Source: Massilia sp. 9096 (GTDB lineage Bacteria > Pseudomonadota > Gammaproteobacteria > Burkholderiales > Burkholderiaceae_D). Taken from it: a DNA stretch of 64,000 nt. Made by a program: the position numbers and the translations under genes. The notes below the pieces were generated by a model, which was given only the letters and a program-made list of their open reading frames with translations, did not search any database and was not told the DNA's origin. Of this stretch, positions 1-8,994 are shown piece after piece; position 1 is the first letter of the stretch; each line of letters starts with the position of its first letter. The stretch is taken from contig NZ_JQNN01000001.1 of assembly GCF_000745265.1 (NCBI RefSeq), positions 1 through 64,000 of the forward strand. The letters run 5' to 3'.

Positions 1-1084
1 GCAGCTTGAAGGTGGCGCGCCCGTACAGGCTGAGGTTTTCCTGCTTGGGCAGGACCTGGCCGTAGACCGAGGTGCTGTCGATGAGGCAGCCGCCGCCCGG
101 GTCGCCCTGCGGGTGCCGGGTGAAGTTGGCGCAGGCCGCGCCGGGAAGAAGCGGGTGAAATTGACGCCGGCCGGGTCGGCGCGGTTGTAGTATTCGCTGG
201 TGGCCGGATCGCGCACGTTGCCGTTGACGGCGCTGCCGGCCGTCGACTGGCCGCGCAGGATCGCACCGGTCCGCCCAGCGCCTCGTTGGCCGAGTAGCCC
301 CAGGGACGCAGGTCGATCTTGCCGAGGTAGTCGCGGTCGGTGCGGTCGCGGTTCCAGATTTCGCGGAATTTCTTGTATTCGACCGAGAAGAAGGCGTTGC
401 GGCCGTCGGTGTCCATGTCGCCGAAGCCTTTGGTGAACGCGAAGTTCCACTGCCGGCCGTCCCAGTTGCGGGCGATGCCGGTCTGGCCGCGGATCGTGGT
501 GCCTTTGAAGTCGTGCCGCAGGATCACGTTGACCACGCCGGCCCACCGCATCCGAGCCGTAGATGGCGGAGGCGCCGTCGAGCAGGATCTCGATGCGGTC
601 GACGGCGTCGGCGGGGATCACGTTCAGGTCGGTGAACTGCTTCTGGCCATCGTCGGCCAGGCCGTAGGGCGCGACGCGGCGGCCGTTGATCAGCACCAGG
701 GTCGAGGCCACGCCCAGGCCGCGCAGCGAGACCCCCGAGGCGCCGGCCGCGAAGCCGTTGCCGAAGCTGGTCGGCACCGACCGGCATTGTCGACGCCAGC
801 GTCTGCAGCAGCTCGGCCACGGTCTGGCGGCCGAACGTTCGATGTCGGCGCGGTTCACGGTGAGGACCGCGGCGCGGTCTCGCCTGGGAGCGGCGGATTT
901 TGGAGCCGGTGTTTCGACGCGCGCGACCGGCGCCTGGGCAGGGCGGCTTCCTGGGCAAGCGTGGACCCCGGCGTGTCCTGGGCGCGGCCTCCTGGCATGG
1001 CCGGCGGCGCCATCAGCGCGATGCCGATGGCGCCGCCCCGGCGAACAGGCGGCGTATGGTTCGGGATATCGGTGTTTCAGTCAT
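1..1084 (-). pseudogene. TonB-dependent receptor, frame-broken, 3' end outside window
   Basis: Read on the minus strand, this is the N-terminal part of an outer-membrane TonB-dependent receptor. Fragments in different frames give a start (MTETPISRTIRRLFAG), a plug domain with GRQTVAELLQTL, VSLRGLGVASTLVLINGRR and DRIEILLDGASAIYGSD, then GVVNVIL and the first barrel strands. No single frame covers it. Single-base indels are evident near 272, 540, 781 and 832 and near the signal peptide around 1040. The reading resumes correctly after each one, so the ancestral protein is clear. The start is the ATG at 1084 with GGAG upstream. The indel density fits either a decaying gene or poor base calling at a contig end; the rest of the window does not show this pattern in conserved genes. 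Confidence 0.75.
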
Positions 1085-1294
1085 GTCCGGACTCCAGTGC
1101 GTAGATGGCTTCGATGGATTGCCTGGCCGACGCAGGGGCGCGGGTCGGCGGGCTTGCCATGACTGTTGCATCGGGAGCGGAGCAAGGCTGACATCTCTCA
1201 ACCGGGATGGGTAGGCGAAACAGGCTGTCGGCTTCGCGCAACCGATTGTCTATAACGACGCTCGCACACGACGTATGACGCTTGGATAAAGCGC

Positions 1295-1324
1295 TTGCCA
1301 ATCGCGCGGCATTGTTGTTATAGT
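1295..1324 (+). promoter_or_regulatory. Sigma-70-type promoter for aroG
   Basis: TTGCCA at 1295-1300 and TATAGT at 1319-1324 are separated by 18 bases, and a TG one base ahead of the -10 hexamer gives an extended -10. Transcription would start near 1331, just ahead of the aromatic leader peptide. Confidence 0.6.
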
Positions 1325-1348
1325 CAGTCGGACACTTCGGAACCCACC

Positions 1349-1489
1349 ATGCGCCAGATCGTTTTCTTCCACTTTTATTTTTGGTTCAGCCATTCCAGCC
1401 AACGGCGGTGGAGTAGCGGCAGGTTCACGCAACAACAGAACGAAGTCGACGCAAGATTCCAGAAAAACCGCCAGCGATGGCGGTTTTTT
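1349..1489 (+). promoter_or_regulatory. Aromatic-rich leader peptide and transcription attenuator of aroG
   Basis: An ATG at 1349 opens a reading frame beginning MRQIVFFHFYFWF, with Phe, Tyr and Trp packed into eight codons as in classic pheA-type leader peptides. Downstream, ACCGCC at 1467-1472 pairs with GGCGGT at 1479-1484 as a terminator. An identical GGCGGT at 1404-1409 can pair with the same ACCGCC to make an antiterminator. Ribosome stalling on the aromatic codons when charged tRNA is scarce would be expected to favour read-through. The frame has no stop before aroG and is in phase with it, which is unusual. The attenuation mechanism is inferred from layout. Confidence 0.72.
1463..1489 (+). 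terminator. Intrinsic terminator of the aroG attenuator
   Basis: AAAAACCGCC (1463-1472), a six-base loop, then GGCGGTTTTTT (1479-1489). It is a compact GC stem followed by a T run and lies only 25 bases ahead of the aroG start codon, so it should act conditionally. Confidence 0.75.
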
Positions 1490-1513
1490 CATTTTCAAGA
1501 ACGGAGAACAGCA

Positions 1514-2575
1514 ATGCCCCGCACCGACGACCTACGCATCCGCGAAATGAAGGAACTCACGCCCCCGTCGCACCTGATCCGCGAGTTTCCGGTCACCGCG
1601 GCGGCCGAGCAGACCGCTTTCCAGGCGCGCGTGGCGCTGCATCGCATCCTGCACGGCCAGGACGACCGCCTGATGGTGGTGGTCGGTCCATGCTCGATCC
1701 ATGATCCGAAGGCGGCGCTGGAGTACGCGCGCCGCCTGGTCGAGCAGCGCGATCGTTTCAAGGGCGAACTCGAAATCGTCATGCGCGTGTATTTCGAAAA
1801 GCCGCGCACCACGGTCGGCTGGAAGGGCATGATCAACGACCCGTACATGGACAACAGCTTCCGCATCAACGACGGCCTGCGCATGGCGCGCGAGCTGCTG
1901 CGCGACATCAACGAGCTGGGCCTGCCGGCCGGCACCGAGTTCCTCGACGTGATCAGCCCGCAGTACATCGCCGACCTGATCAGCTGGGGCGCGATCGGCG
2001 CCAGGACCACCGAGTCGCAGGTGCACCGCGAGCTGGCGTCCGGCCTGTCCTGCCCGGTCGGCTTCAAGAACGGCACCGACGGCAACATCAAGATCGCCGC
2101 CGACGCCATCAAGGCGGCTTCGCAGGCGCACCATTTCCTGTCGGTGACCAAGGGCGGCCATTCGGCGATCGTGTCGACCTCCGGCAACGAGGATTGCCAC
2201 ATCATCCTGCGCGGCGGCAAGGCCCCGAACTACGACGCCGCCAGCGTCGAGGAAGCCTGCAGGCAGCTGGCCGCCAACGGCCTGGCCAGCCGCCTGATGA
2301 TCGACGCCTCGCACGCCAATAGCAGCAAGAATCCGCAGAACCAGATTCCGGTGTGCGCCGACATCGGCCGCCAGCTCGCGGCGGGCGACACCCGCATCGT
2401 CGGCGTGATGGTCGAGTCGCACCTGGTCGGTGGGCGCCAGGACCTGGTGCCGGGCCAGGCGCTGACCTACGGCCAGTCGGTCACCGACGGCTGCATCGAG
2501 TGGGACGCCAGCGTGGCCGTGCTGGAAGACCTGGCCGCGAGCGTGCGCCAGCGCCGCCTGCGCGAGGATAACTGA
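1514..2575 (+). CDS. aroG: 3-deoxy-7-phosphoheptulonate (DAHP) synthase, class I
   Basis: Condenses phosphoenolpyruvate with erythrose 4-phosphate, the first committed step of the shikimate pathway to Phe, Tyr and Trp, in the cytoplasm. The 353-residue product has the usual length of the AroF/G/H family. It shows GPCSIHD (Cys60, metal-binding region), KPRTTVGWKG, KNGTDGN and TKGGHSAIV. I chose the ATG at 1514 because GGAG lies seven bases upstream and the protein then begins like other family members (MPRTDDLRIREMKEL). The frame is open 5' as far as the leader peptide, so a version extended by 55 residues is possible. It is probably regulated by the attenuator upstream. Isozyme specificity for Phe, Tyr or Trp feedback cannot be told from the sequence. 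Confidence 0.95.
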   Translation: MPRTDDLRIREMKELTPPSHLIREFPVTAAAEQTAFQARVALHRILHGQDDRLMVVVGPCSIHDPKAALEYARRLVEQRDRFKGELEIVMRVYFEKPRTTVGWKGMINDPYMDNSFRINDGLRMARELLRDINELGLPAGTEFLDVISPQYIADLISWGAIGARTTESQVHRELASGLSCPVGFKNGTDGNIKIAADAIKAASQAHHFLSVTKGGHSAIVSTSGNEDCHIILRGGKAPNYDAASVEEACRQLAANGLASRLMIDASHANSSKNPQNQIPVCADIGRQLAAGDTRIVGVMVESHLVGGRQDLVPGQALTYGQSVTDGCIEWDASVAVLEDLAASVRQRRLREDN

Positions 2576-2664
2576 ATGCAGCTTATGCCCTCATGACATC
2601 TTTTCCGGTCCGGCCCGGCCAATCTGGTCTATAGTCTCGACATTCCAGAATCCCGGGAAACTCG

Positions 2665-3603
2665 ATGTTTGCTTATATCCTGCGGCGCCTGTGGCAGATG
2701 TTGCCCACCATGGCGGGCGTCGTCGTGCTGGTGTTCCTGCTGTTTAACTGGGTGGGCGGCGATCCGTCCTACCTGTTGGCGGGCAAGATGGCGGATGCGC
2801 ACGCGATCGCCAGCATCCGCGCCCAGCTCGGGCTGGACCAGCCGTGGTACGTCCAGCTCGGTATTTTCGTGAAGCAGATCGTCACCTTCGATTTCGGCAA
2901 CGCCTGGAGCACGGGCGAGCCGGTGTCGCACATCCTGACCAGCCGCCTGGGGCCCTCGCTGACGGTGCTGGTCCCGCTGACCGTGCTCGAAACCTTGGTC
3001 GGCATCGCGCTGGCGCTGGCCGTGGCCTTCATGCGCGGCTCGCTGACCGACCGAATCGTGATGATCGCCTGCACGGTCGGCATGTCGATCTCGATCCTGG
3101 TCTACATCATCGTGTTCCAGTATGGCCTGGCCTACAAACTCGGCCTGTTTCCGGTGCAGGGCTGGGGCGAGGGCTTCTGGGAAAACCTGCTGCGCTACGC
3201 GACGCTGCCGATCCTGATCGGCCTGGCCGTGTCGCTGGCGCCGACGCTGCGCCTGTTCCGCAGTTTCGTGCTGGACGAGGTCGGCCAGGATTACGTGCGC
3301 ACCGCGCGCGCGAAGGGCTTGCCGGAGCGGCGCATCGTCTGGGTGCACGTGCTGCGCAACGCGGCGATCCCGATCATCACCTACGTCATGGCCAACCTCC
3401 CGGCGCTGCTGATCGGCGCCTTTTTGCTCGAGCGCTTCTTCGGCATCCCAGGCATCGGGCGCGAAGTCATCCTGGCGGTCGAGCGCAGCGATTTCCCGGT
3501 CATCAAGGCGATCACGGTGTACGTCGCGGCCGCCACGATGGTGTTCAATTTGCTGGCCGACCTGATGTACCAGGCGGTCGATCCGCGCGTGAAGCTGGCA
3601 TGA
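2665..3603 (+). CDS. yejB: Peptide ABC transporter permease, YejB type
   Basis: Inner-membrane permease of a dipeptide/oligopeptide (Dpp/Opp) family importer, closest in character to YejB of the microcin C/peptide uptake system. It has 312 residues with about six membrane segments, the first at residues 10-28. The ATPase-docking loop (EVGQDYVRTARAKGLP) lies near residues 205-220. First gene of a yejBEF set: its stop overlaps the start of yejE (ATGA). The 89-base gap after aroG contains a TATAGT at 2630-2635 but no convincing -35, so whether the set has its own promoter is open. No periplasmic binding protein gene (yejA) is present nearby. Confidence 0.88.
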   Translation: MFAYILRRLWQMLPTMAGVVVLVFLLFNWVGGDPSYLLAGKMADAHAIASIRAQLGLDQPWYVQLGIFVKQIVTFDFGNAWSTGEPVSHILTSRLGPSLTVLVPLTVLETLVGIALALAVAFMRGSLTDRIVMIACTVGMSISILVYIIVFQYGLAYKLGLFPVQGWGEGFWENLLRYATLPILIGLAVSLAPTLRLFRSFVLDEVGQDYVRTARAKGLPERRIVWVHVLRNAAIPIITYVMANLPALLIGAFLLERFFGIPGIGREVILAVERSDFPVIKAITVYVAAATMVFNLLADLMYQAVDPRVKLA

Positions 3604-4646
3604 CGGACCGGACGATGGGTACCGACAGCGCGACCGCATTCCCGATGCAGGCCTCGCCCGGCCTGTGGACGCTGGCCTGGCGGCGCCTGCGCGCCGACCG
3701 CGTGGCGATGGCTTCGCTGGCCGTGGTGCTGCTGTTCCTGCTGTCGGTCGTGTTGTCGGCGACTGGGCTGGTCGCGGCCGACTGGGAAGACGAGGTCGCC
3801 GTCAACTACGCGCCGCCGAGCTTCATCGGCCCCGACCCGGCGCTGGCCGCGCTGGCACAGCCGCAACGGCCGGCCCCGCCGAACGCCTTCGATCCGCTGG
3901 CCGGCGACATCGCCGTGCTCAAGGCGCAATTGGCGCGAGAGGGGCGCGCGGTGCAAAAGCCCAAACGCACCACGCTGCCGTTCGGCGCCGACAAATGGGG
4001 CCACGACGTCATCAAGAAAACCATCAAGGGCGGCCAGACCTCGATCGTGGTCGGCCTGGTCGCGGCCTTCGTGGCGGTGGCGCTGGGCACCTTGTTCGGG
4101 GCGCTGTCCGGCTTTTACGGCGGGGTGGTCGACGATGCCTTCAACTGGTTCTACAGCGTGTTCACGTCGATCCCGTCGATCCTGATGATCCTGGCGGTGG
4201 CGGCGGTGCTGCAGACCCGGGGCGTGGCGAGCATCGTCCTGATCCTGGGCCTGACCGGCTGGACCGGACCGTACCGCCTGATCCGCGCCGAGTACATCAA
4301 GCACAAGGCGCGCGAATACGTGATGGCCGCCGACGCCATCGGCGCCTCGGACTGGCGCAAGATGTTCAGCCATATCCTGCCCAACGTCTCGCACGTGGCG
4401 CTGGTGCAGATGTCGATCCTGGTGGTCGGCTTCATCAAGGCCGAGGTGATCCTGTCGTTCCTCGGCTTTGGCGTGCCGGTCGGGACCGTCTCGTGGGGCA
4501 GCATGCTCAACGAGGCGCAGAACGAACTCATCCTCGGCAAGTGGTGGCAATTGACGGCCGCCGCCACTGCGATGGCGCTGCTGGTGACGGCCTTTTCCTT
4601 GTTTGCCGATGCACTGCGCGATGCGCTCGATCCCAAGTTGAAGTGA
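3600..4646 (+). CDS. yejE: Peptide ABC transporter permease, YejE type
   Basis: Second inner-membrane permease of the same importer, of the DppC/OppC family. The 348-residue protein has a first membrane segment near residues 35-58. A long extracytoplasmic stretch rich in Pro and Ala follows, running to about residue 140 and ending at LPFGADKWGHDVIKKTIKGG, the counterpart of the TDxxGRD region in DppC. The five-helix permease core carries EYVMAADAIGASDW as the ATPase-coupling loop. The large insert between the first two helices is typical of YejE. The ATG at 3600 overlaps the yejB stop, implying translational coupling. Confidence 0.88.
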   Translation: MTDRTMGTDSATAFPMQASPGLWTLAWRRLRADRVAMASLAVVLLFLLSVVLSATGLVAADWEDEVAVNYAPPSFIGPDPALAALAQPQRPAPPNAFDPLAGDIAVLKAQLAREGRAVQKPKRTTLPFGADKWGHDVIKKTIKGGQTSIVVGLVAAFVAVALGTLFGALSGFYGGVVDDAFNWFYSVFTSIPSILMILAVAAVLQTRGVASIVLILGLTGWTGPYRLIRAEYIKHKAREYVMAADAIGASDWRKMFSHILPNVSHVALVQMSILVVGFIKAEVILSFLGFGVPVGTVSWGSMLNEAQNELILGKWWQLTAAATAMALLVTAFSLFADALRDALDPKLK

Positions 4647-4653
4647 AAGCCGC

Positions 4654-6363
4654 ATGAGCCAATCGACGATCCACGAGACGAATTTGCTAGAGGTGCGCGA
4701 CCTGCGCATCTCGTTCAGGACCGACAAGAAAAACAAGGTCGAAGCGGTCAAGGGTATCTCCTTCCGCGTCCCGGCGGACAGCACGGTGGCGCTGGTGGGC
4801 GAATCGGGCAGCGGCAAGTCGGTCAGCTCGCTGGCCGTGATGGGCCTGCTCCCTGCTGAGACCACGATCATCGAGCCGGGTTCCTCGATCCGCTTCGAAG
4901 GGCGCGAGCTGCTTGCGTTGTCCCAAAAAGAGCGCCGGAACATCTGCGGCAAGGACGTCTCGATGATCTTCCAGGAACCGATGTCCTCGCTGAACCCGGT
5001 GTTCACGGTCGGTTTCCAGATCGGCGAAGTCCTGCGCCTGCACATGGGCATGGGCAAGCGCGAGGCGCGCGCGCGCACGCTGGCGCTGCTCGAGGAAGTC
5101 GGCATCCCCGACCCGGCCGCCAAGATCGACGCCTACCCGAGCCAGATGTCGGGCGGCCAGCAGCAGCGCGTGATGATCGCGATGGCGATCGCCTGCGAGC
5201 CCAAGCTCCTGATCGCCGACGAGCCCACCACCGCGCTCGACGTCACGATCCAGAAGCAGATCGTCGAGCTGATCGCGAAGCTGCAGCAGCGCCGGCGCAT
5301 GGCGGTGCTGTTCATCACCCACGACCTCGGCCTGGTCGGCGAGATCGCCGACCGCGTGATCGTGATGCGCCACGGCGAAGTGCGCGAAGAGGGCTCGGCA
5401 AGCCAGGTGCTGCACGCGCCCGAGGACCCCTACACGCGCGCGCTGCTGGCCTGCCGCCCGACCCTGGACGCGCGGCCGCTGCGCCTGCCCACCATCGCCG
5501 ACTTCCTCGGCCAAGGCGGCCCGGCCCAGGCGCGCGCGGACGCGCAGACGCAGCGCGTGCGGGGATACGCGCCCGGCGATGACAACGTGCTGGTCGTGAA
5601 GGGACTGTCGAAAAGCTTCTGGCTGCGCGAAGGCTGGTTCGGCAAGCGCGAGTTCCAGGCGGTGAAGGACGTTTCGTTCACGCTCGCGCGCGGCAAGACG
5701 CTGGGCGTGGTCGGCGAATCCGGCTCGGGCAAGACCACGGTCGGCCTGAGCCTGCTGCGCCTGCACCGCGCCAGCGGCGGCAGCGCGCTGTTCGACGGAC
5801 GCGACCTGTTCGCCATGAGCGAGCGCGAGTTCCAGCCGTACAAACGGCGCATCCAGATCGTGTTCCAGAATCCGTACGCCTCGCTCAATCCGCGCTTCAC
5901 GGTCGGCCAGATCCTGCTCGAGCCGATGCGCATCCACCGGATCGGCGCCAGCGACGCCGGGCGCATCGAGCATGCACAGTATCTGTTGCAGCGCGTCGGC
6001 CTGCCGGCCCAGGCCATCGGACGCTACCCGCACGAGTTTTCCGGCGGCCAGCGCCAGCGCATCGCGATCGCGCGCTGCCTGACCATGAAACCGGAGATCC
6101 TGGTGTGCGACGAATCGGTGTCGGCGCTGGACGTCTCGGTGCAGGCCCAGGTGCTGAACCTGCTGCAGGACCTGCAGGACGAGTACAAGATGAGCTACAT
6201 CTTCATCTCGCACGACCTGTCGGTGGTGAAGTACATCTCGGACCGGGTGATGGTGATGCACCACGGCAGCGTGGTCGAGATGGCGGATTCGGACGAGCTG
6301 TACCGCAACCCCCGCCATCCCTACACGCAGGCGCTGCTGGCGGCGATTCCGCGCGCCGCTTGA
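4654..6363 (+). CDS. yejF: Peptide ABC transporter ATP-binding protein, duplicated (YejF type)
   Basis: A 569-residue tandem ATPase that powers the YejBE permeases. The first nucleotide-binding domain has Walker A GESGSGKS at 49-56, signature SGGQQQR and Walker [13 protein letters not shown]. The second has Walker A GESGSGKT at 354-361, SGGQRQR and [12 protein letters not shown]. Each domain ends with the oligopeptide-ABC C-terminal element ([12 protein letters not shown] and [12 protein letters not shown]). The fused two-ATPase arrangement is what separates YejF from separate DppD/DppF subunits. It starts seven bases after yejE, so the three genes form one operon. Confidence 0.92.
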   Translation: MSQSTIHETNLLEVRDLRISFRTDKKNKVEAVKGISFRVPADSTVALVGESGSGKSVSSLAVMGLLPAETTIIEPGSSIRFEGRELLALSQKERRNICGKDVSMIFQEPMSSLNPVFTVGFQIGEVLRLHMGMGKREARARTLALLEEVGIPDPAAKIDAYPSQMSGGQQQRVMIAMAIACEPKLLIADEPTTALDVTIQKQIVELIAKLQQRRRMAVLFITHDLGLVGEIADRVIVMRHGEVREEGSASQVLHAPEDPYTRALLACRPTLDARPLRLPTIADFLGQGGPAQARADAQTQRVRGYAPGDDNVLVVKGLSKSFWLREGWFGKREFQAVKDVSFTLARGKTLGVVGESGSGKTTVGLSLLRLHRASGGSALFDGRDLFAMSEREFQPYKRRIQIVFQNPYASLNPRFTVGQILLEPMRIHRIGASDAGRIEHAQYLLQRVGLPAQAIGRYPHEFSGGQRQRIAIARCLTMKPEILVCDESVSALDVSVQAQVLNLLQDLQDEYKMSYIFISHDLSVVKYISDRVMVMHHGSVVEMADSDELYRNPRHPYTQALLAAIPRAA

Positions 6364-6452
6364 GCCGGGCTCGAATTTTCCACAGGCAAGCTGGCGCTGC
6401 CGTTCCACGGCGCGTGCAAACATGAGCTTCCATCGAAAACAAAGGAAGCAGA

Positions 6453-7691
6453 ATGAAGCATAGCCAGCCGCCGCGCCGGGATTTCCTGCGTTACATGGGA
6501 ACCCTGGCCCTGTCCGCGCCCGCCGTCGCGGCCGCGAACGACCAGGACAAGGTAACGTTCCCGCCGATCTACGACAAGAGCGAGAAACCCGAGCAGACCG
6601 AACCGCCGGCCGACCCGTGGAACGAGCGCGTCGGTGTCGCCATCGTCGGCCTGGGCCGCATCTCCGTCAACGAGATGCTGCCGGCCTTCGCCCAGAGCAA
6701 GCACGCCAAGCCGGTCGCGCTGGTCACCGGCGACCGCGCCAAGGGCCTCAAGATCGCGCACCAGTACAACATTCCAGAAGCCAACGTGCTGGATTACCGC
6801 GACTTCGAAAAGCTGGCGCAGATTCCCGATGTGCAGGCGGTCTACATCGCGCTGCCCAACGGCATGCACGCCGAGTACACGACCCGCGCCGCGCGCGCCG
6901 GCAAGCACGTGCTGTGCGAAAAGCCGATGGCCAACAGCGTGGCCGAGTGCCAGCAGATGATCGACGCCTGCAAGAAGGCCGGCAAGAAGCTGATGATCGC
7001 CTACCGCAGCCAGTACGAGCCGATGGACCGCGCGCTGGCCAAGATGGTGCGCGAGAAGAAACTGGGCGCGCTCAAGGAATTCAGCTCGGTCAATTCGCAG
7101 GACATGGGCGACCCGCAGCACTGGCGCCTGAAACGCAAGCTGGCCGGCGGCGGGGCGCTGCCGGACGTCGGCCTGTACTGCCTGAACGCCGCGCGCTTCC
7201 TCAGCGGCGAGGAACCGAGCGAAGTCATCGGTAATACCTGGTCGACCCCGGGCGATCCGCGTTTCCGCGAAGTCGAGGAATCGTGCCAGTTCATCCTGCG
7301 CTTCCCGAGCGGCTTCATGGCCAGCTGCAGCACCAGCTACGCCGCCCACAAATCGCAGTTCTTCCGCCTGAACGGCGCCGAAGCCTGGGCCGAGATGGAT
7401 CCGGCCTACGCCTACCACGGCTTGAAGCTGAAGGTGACCCGGGTGGTCGACGGCAAGGAGCAGGCCAGCGACATCCAGATCGAGGAAAAGAACCAGTTCG
7501 CGGCCGAGATGGACCATTTCGCCCAGTGCGTCAGGCAGGACAAGGAACCGCACACCCCGGGCGAGGAGGGACTGCAGGACCAGCGCATCATGGAAGCGAT
7601 CTACGAATCGGCGCGCAAGGGGCGTCCGGTCAAGCTGAGCCCGCCTCAGCACACGCGCGGGCCCGAGCCGCAGGACCAGCAGGGCGGCTGA
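6453..7691 (+). CDS. Gfo/Idh/MocA-family oxidoreductase with Tat signal
   Basis: NAD(P)-dependent sugar oxidoreductase of the glucose-fructose oxidoreductase type, 412 residues. A twin-arginine signal is visible at the N-terminus (RRDFLR at residues 8-13, followed by a short hydrophobic stretch and an Ala-rich cleavage area), so the folded, cofactor-loaded enzyme should be exported to the periplasm. The Rossmann fold begins at VGVAIVGLGRISVN. The family lysine motif is HVLCEKPMA (Lys157), followed by GGGALPDVGLYCLNAARFL. The substrate is unknown. It is preceded by 89 non-coding bases after yejF with a purine-rich AAAGGAAG before the start. Functional links to neighbours are not apparent. Confidence 0.85.
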   Translation: MKHSQPPRRDFLRYMGTLALSAPAVAAANDQDKVTFPPIYDKSEKPEQTEPPADPWNERVGVAIVGLGRISVNEMLPAFAQSKHAKPVALVTGDRAKGLKIAHQYNIPEANVLDYRDFEKLAQIPDVQAVYIALPNGMHAEYTTRAARAGKHVLCEKPMANSVAECQQMIDACKKAGKKLMIAYRSQYEPMDRALAKMVREKKLGALKEFSSVNSQDMGDPQHWRLKRKLAGGGALPDVGLYCLNAARFLSGEEPSEVIGNTWSTPGDPRFREVEESCQFILRFPSGFMASCSTSYAAHKSQFFRLNGAEAWAEMDPAYAYHGLKLKVTRVVDGKEQASDIQIEEKNQFAAEMDHFAQCVRQDKEPHTPGEEGLQDQRIMEAIYESARKGRPVKLSPPQHTRGPEPQDQQGG

Positions 7692-7815
7692 TGTCGTGCG
7701 CCGGCGCGGCCGTGCGGCATGGCGGCTGTTGTGAAAACGCCATGCCGGCGGACGCGGTCGTGCATCGGCCGGCCAGGCGCCAGCCAGTCGGCTGCTTTTC
7801 CGCTAACATGGCGGG

Positions 7816-8766
7816 ATGGCACAGCTCCCGCACCTGATTCAGACTTATGGCGTCCTGCTCGTGTTCGGCGTGGTTTTGCTCGAACAGATCGGATTGCCGA
7901 TTCCCGCCTTCCCGATCCTCATCATCGCGGGAGCGCGCGCGGTCGACCAGGGCGACAACTGGCCGCTGTTCCTGGCCGCCAGCCTGCTGGCCTGCCTGAT
8001 CAGCGATTATTTCTGGTTTCGCGCCGGCAAGTACTACGGCAAGCGCATCCTGCGCCTGCTGTGCAAGATCTCGCTGTCGCCGGATTCCTGTGTCAGCCAG
8101 ACCGAAGACAATTTCATGCGCTTCGGTCCGAATTCCCTGGTCGTCGCCAAGTTCATCCCCGGTTTCAACACCATCGCGCCGCCGCTGGCCGGCGCGATGG
8201 GCACGGCGACCCCGCGCTTCCTGTGGCTGTCGGTAGCCGGCGCGCTGCTGTGGAGCGGCGTCGGGATGGGCCTGGGCGCCTGGTTCCACGGCAGCGTCGA
8301 CGACGTCATCCATTGGTTCGAAACGCTCGGCAGCACCGCGCTGATGGTGGTCGCCGCCTTGCTGGCGCTGTTCGTGCTGCTCAAGTACATCGAGCGCCGC
8401 CGCAACCTGGGCGGGGCCGACCTGCCGCGCGTCAGTCCCGCGGAAGTGAAGGCGCTGCTCGAAGCCGGCCACGATCCGCTGATCGTCGACGCCCGCAGCG
8501 TCACCGCGCGCCAGCTGGAGGAGGGCATCCCGGGCGCGGTGTTCTACCGCGACAGCACGCCCGCGCGCCTGATGGCCACGCTCGACCGCGAGCGCCACAT
8601 CGTGGTCTTCTGCAGCTGCCCGAACGACATTACCGCGGCCCAGGTCGCGAAGGAATTCGTCAGGAACGGCTTTCATCGCGCGCGCCCGCTGGGCGGCGGC
8701 CTGGACGCCTGGAACGCACATTGCGCGGACGAACCCGGGGCCGCGCTCAGGCCCAAGGCCGGCTGA
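7816..8766 (+). CDS. DedA-family membrane protein fused to a rhodanese domain
   Basis: Residues 1-195 form a DedA/SNARE-associated (VTT) membrane domain with the family stretch FIPGFNTIAPPLAGAMG. Residues from about 205 form a rhodanese-like domain (PRVSPAEVKALLEAG, IVDARS, then VVFCSCPND in the active-site loop). DedA proteins are implicated in lipid flipping and membrane homeostasis. The rhodanese part would sit in the cytoplasm, and its loop has a C-S-C arrangement in place of a standard six-residue CRxGxR loop, so sulfur-transfer activity is uncertain. The start is the ATG at 7816. It appears monocistronic. Confidence 0.85.
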   Translation: MAQLPHLIQTYGVLLVFGVVLLEQIGLPIPAFPILIIAGARAVDQGDNWPLFLAASLLACLISDYFWFRAGKYYGKRILRLLCKISLSPDSCVSQTEDNFMRFGPNSLVVAKFIPGFNTIAPPLAGAMGTATPRFLWLSVAGALLWSGVGMGLGAWFHGSVDDVIHWFETLGSTALMVVAALLALFVLLKYIERRRNLGGADLPRVSPAEVKALLEAGHDPLIVDARSVTARQLEEGIPGAVFYRDSTPARLMATLDRERHIVVFCSCPNDITAAQVAKEFVRNGFHRARPLGGGLDAWNAHCADEPGAALRPKAG

Positions 8767-8903
8767 TCTTTCCGTCTTCTCGCGCGAGGCCGCGTCGCCG
8801 GCGCGCAGCTTTAGCGCGCCTGTCGAAAACGCTGCAATTTTCGCAGTCTTGGTAGCTCGACTACTTGGTCATCGACTGCAATTTTTGGTGAGATTATGGG
8901 CGT

Positions 8904-8932
8904 ATGACCTGTTGATGTACCTAAACTACAAT
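8904..8932 (+). promoter_or_regulatory. Candidate promoter for glucokinase
   Basis: ATGACC at 8904-8909 and TACAAT at 8927-8932 with a 17-base spacer, about 60 bases ahead of the glk start codon. The remaining 228-base intergenic region shows only two near-copies of CTGCAATTTT (around 8830 and 8877) and no terminator with a T run. Confidence 0.4.
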
Positions 8933-8994
8933 AAGCCCTTGCGTTAAAGCCAATAAATCCTTAAGCTTCGGGAATCTGCTTCCGATCCTGAGCC

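Noticed and set aside
340..1162. Several overlapping rightward open frames in the first kilobase
   Set aside because: They are shadows of the frame-broken TonB-dependent receptor read on the minus strand.
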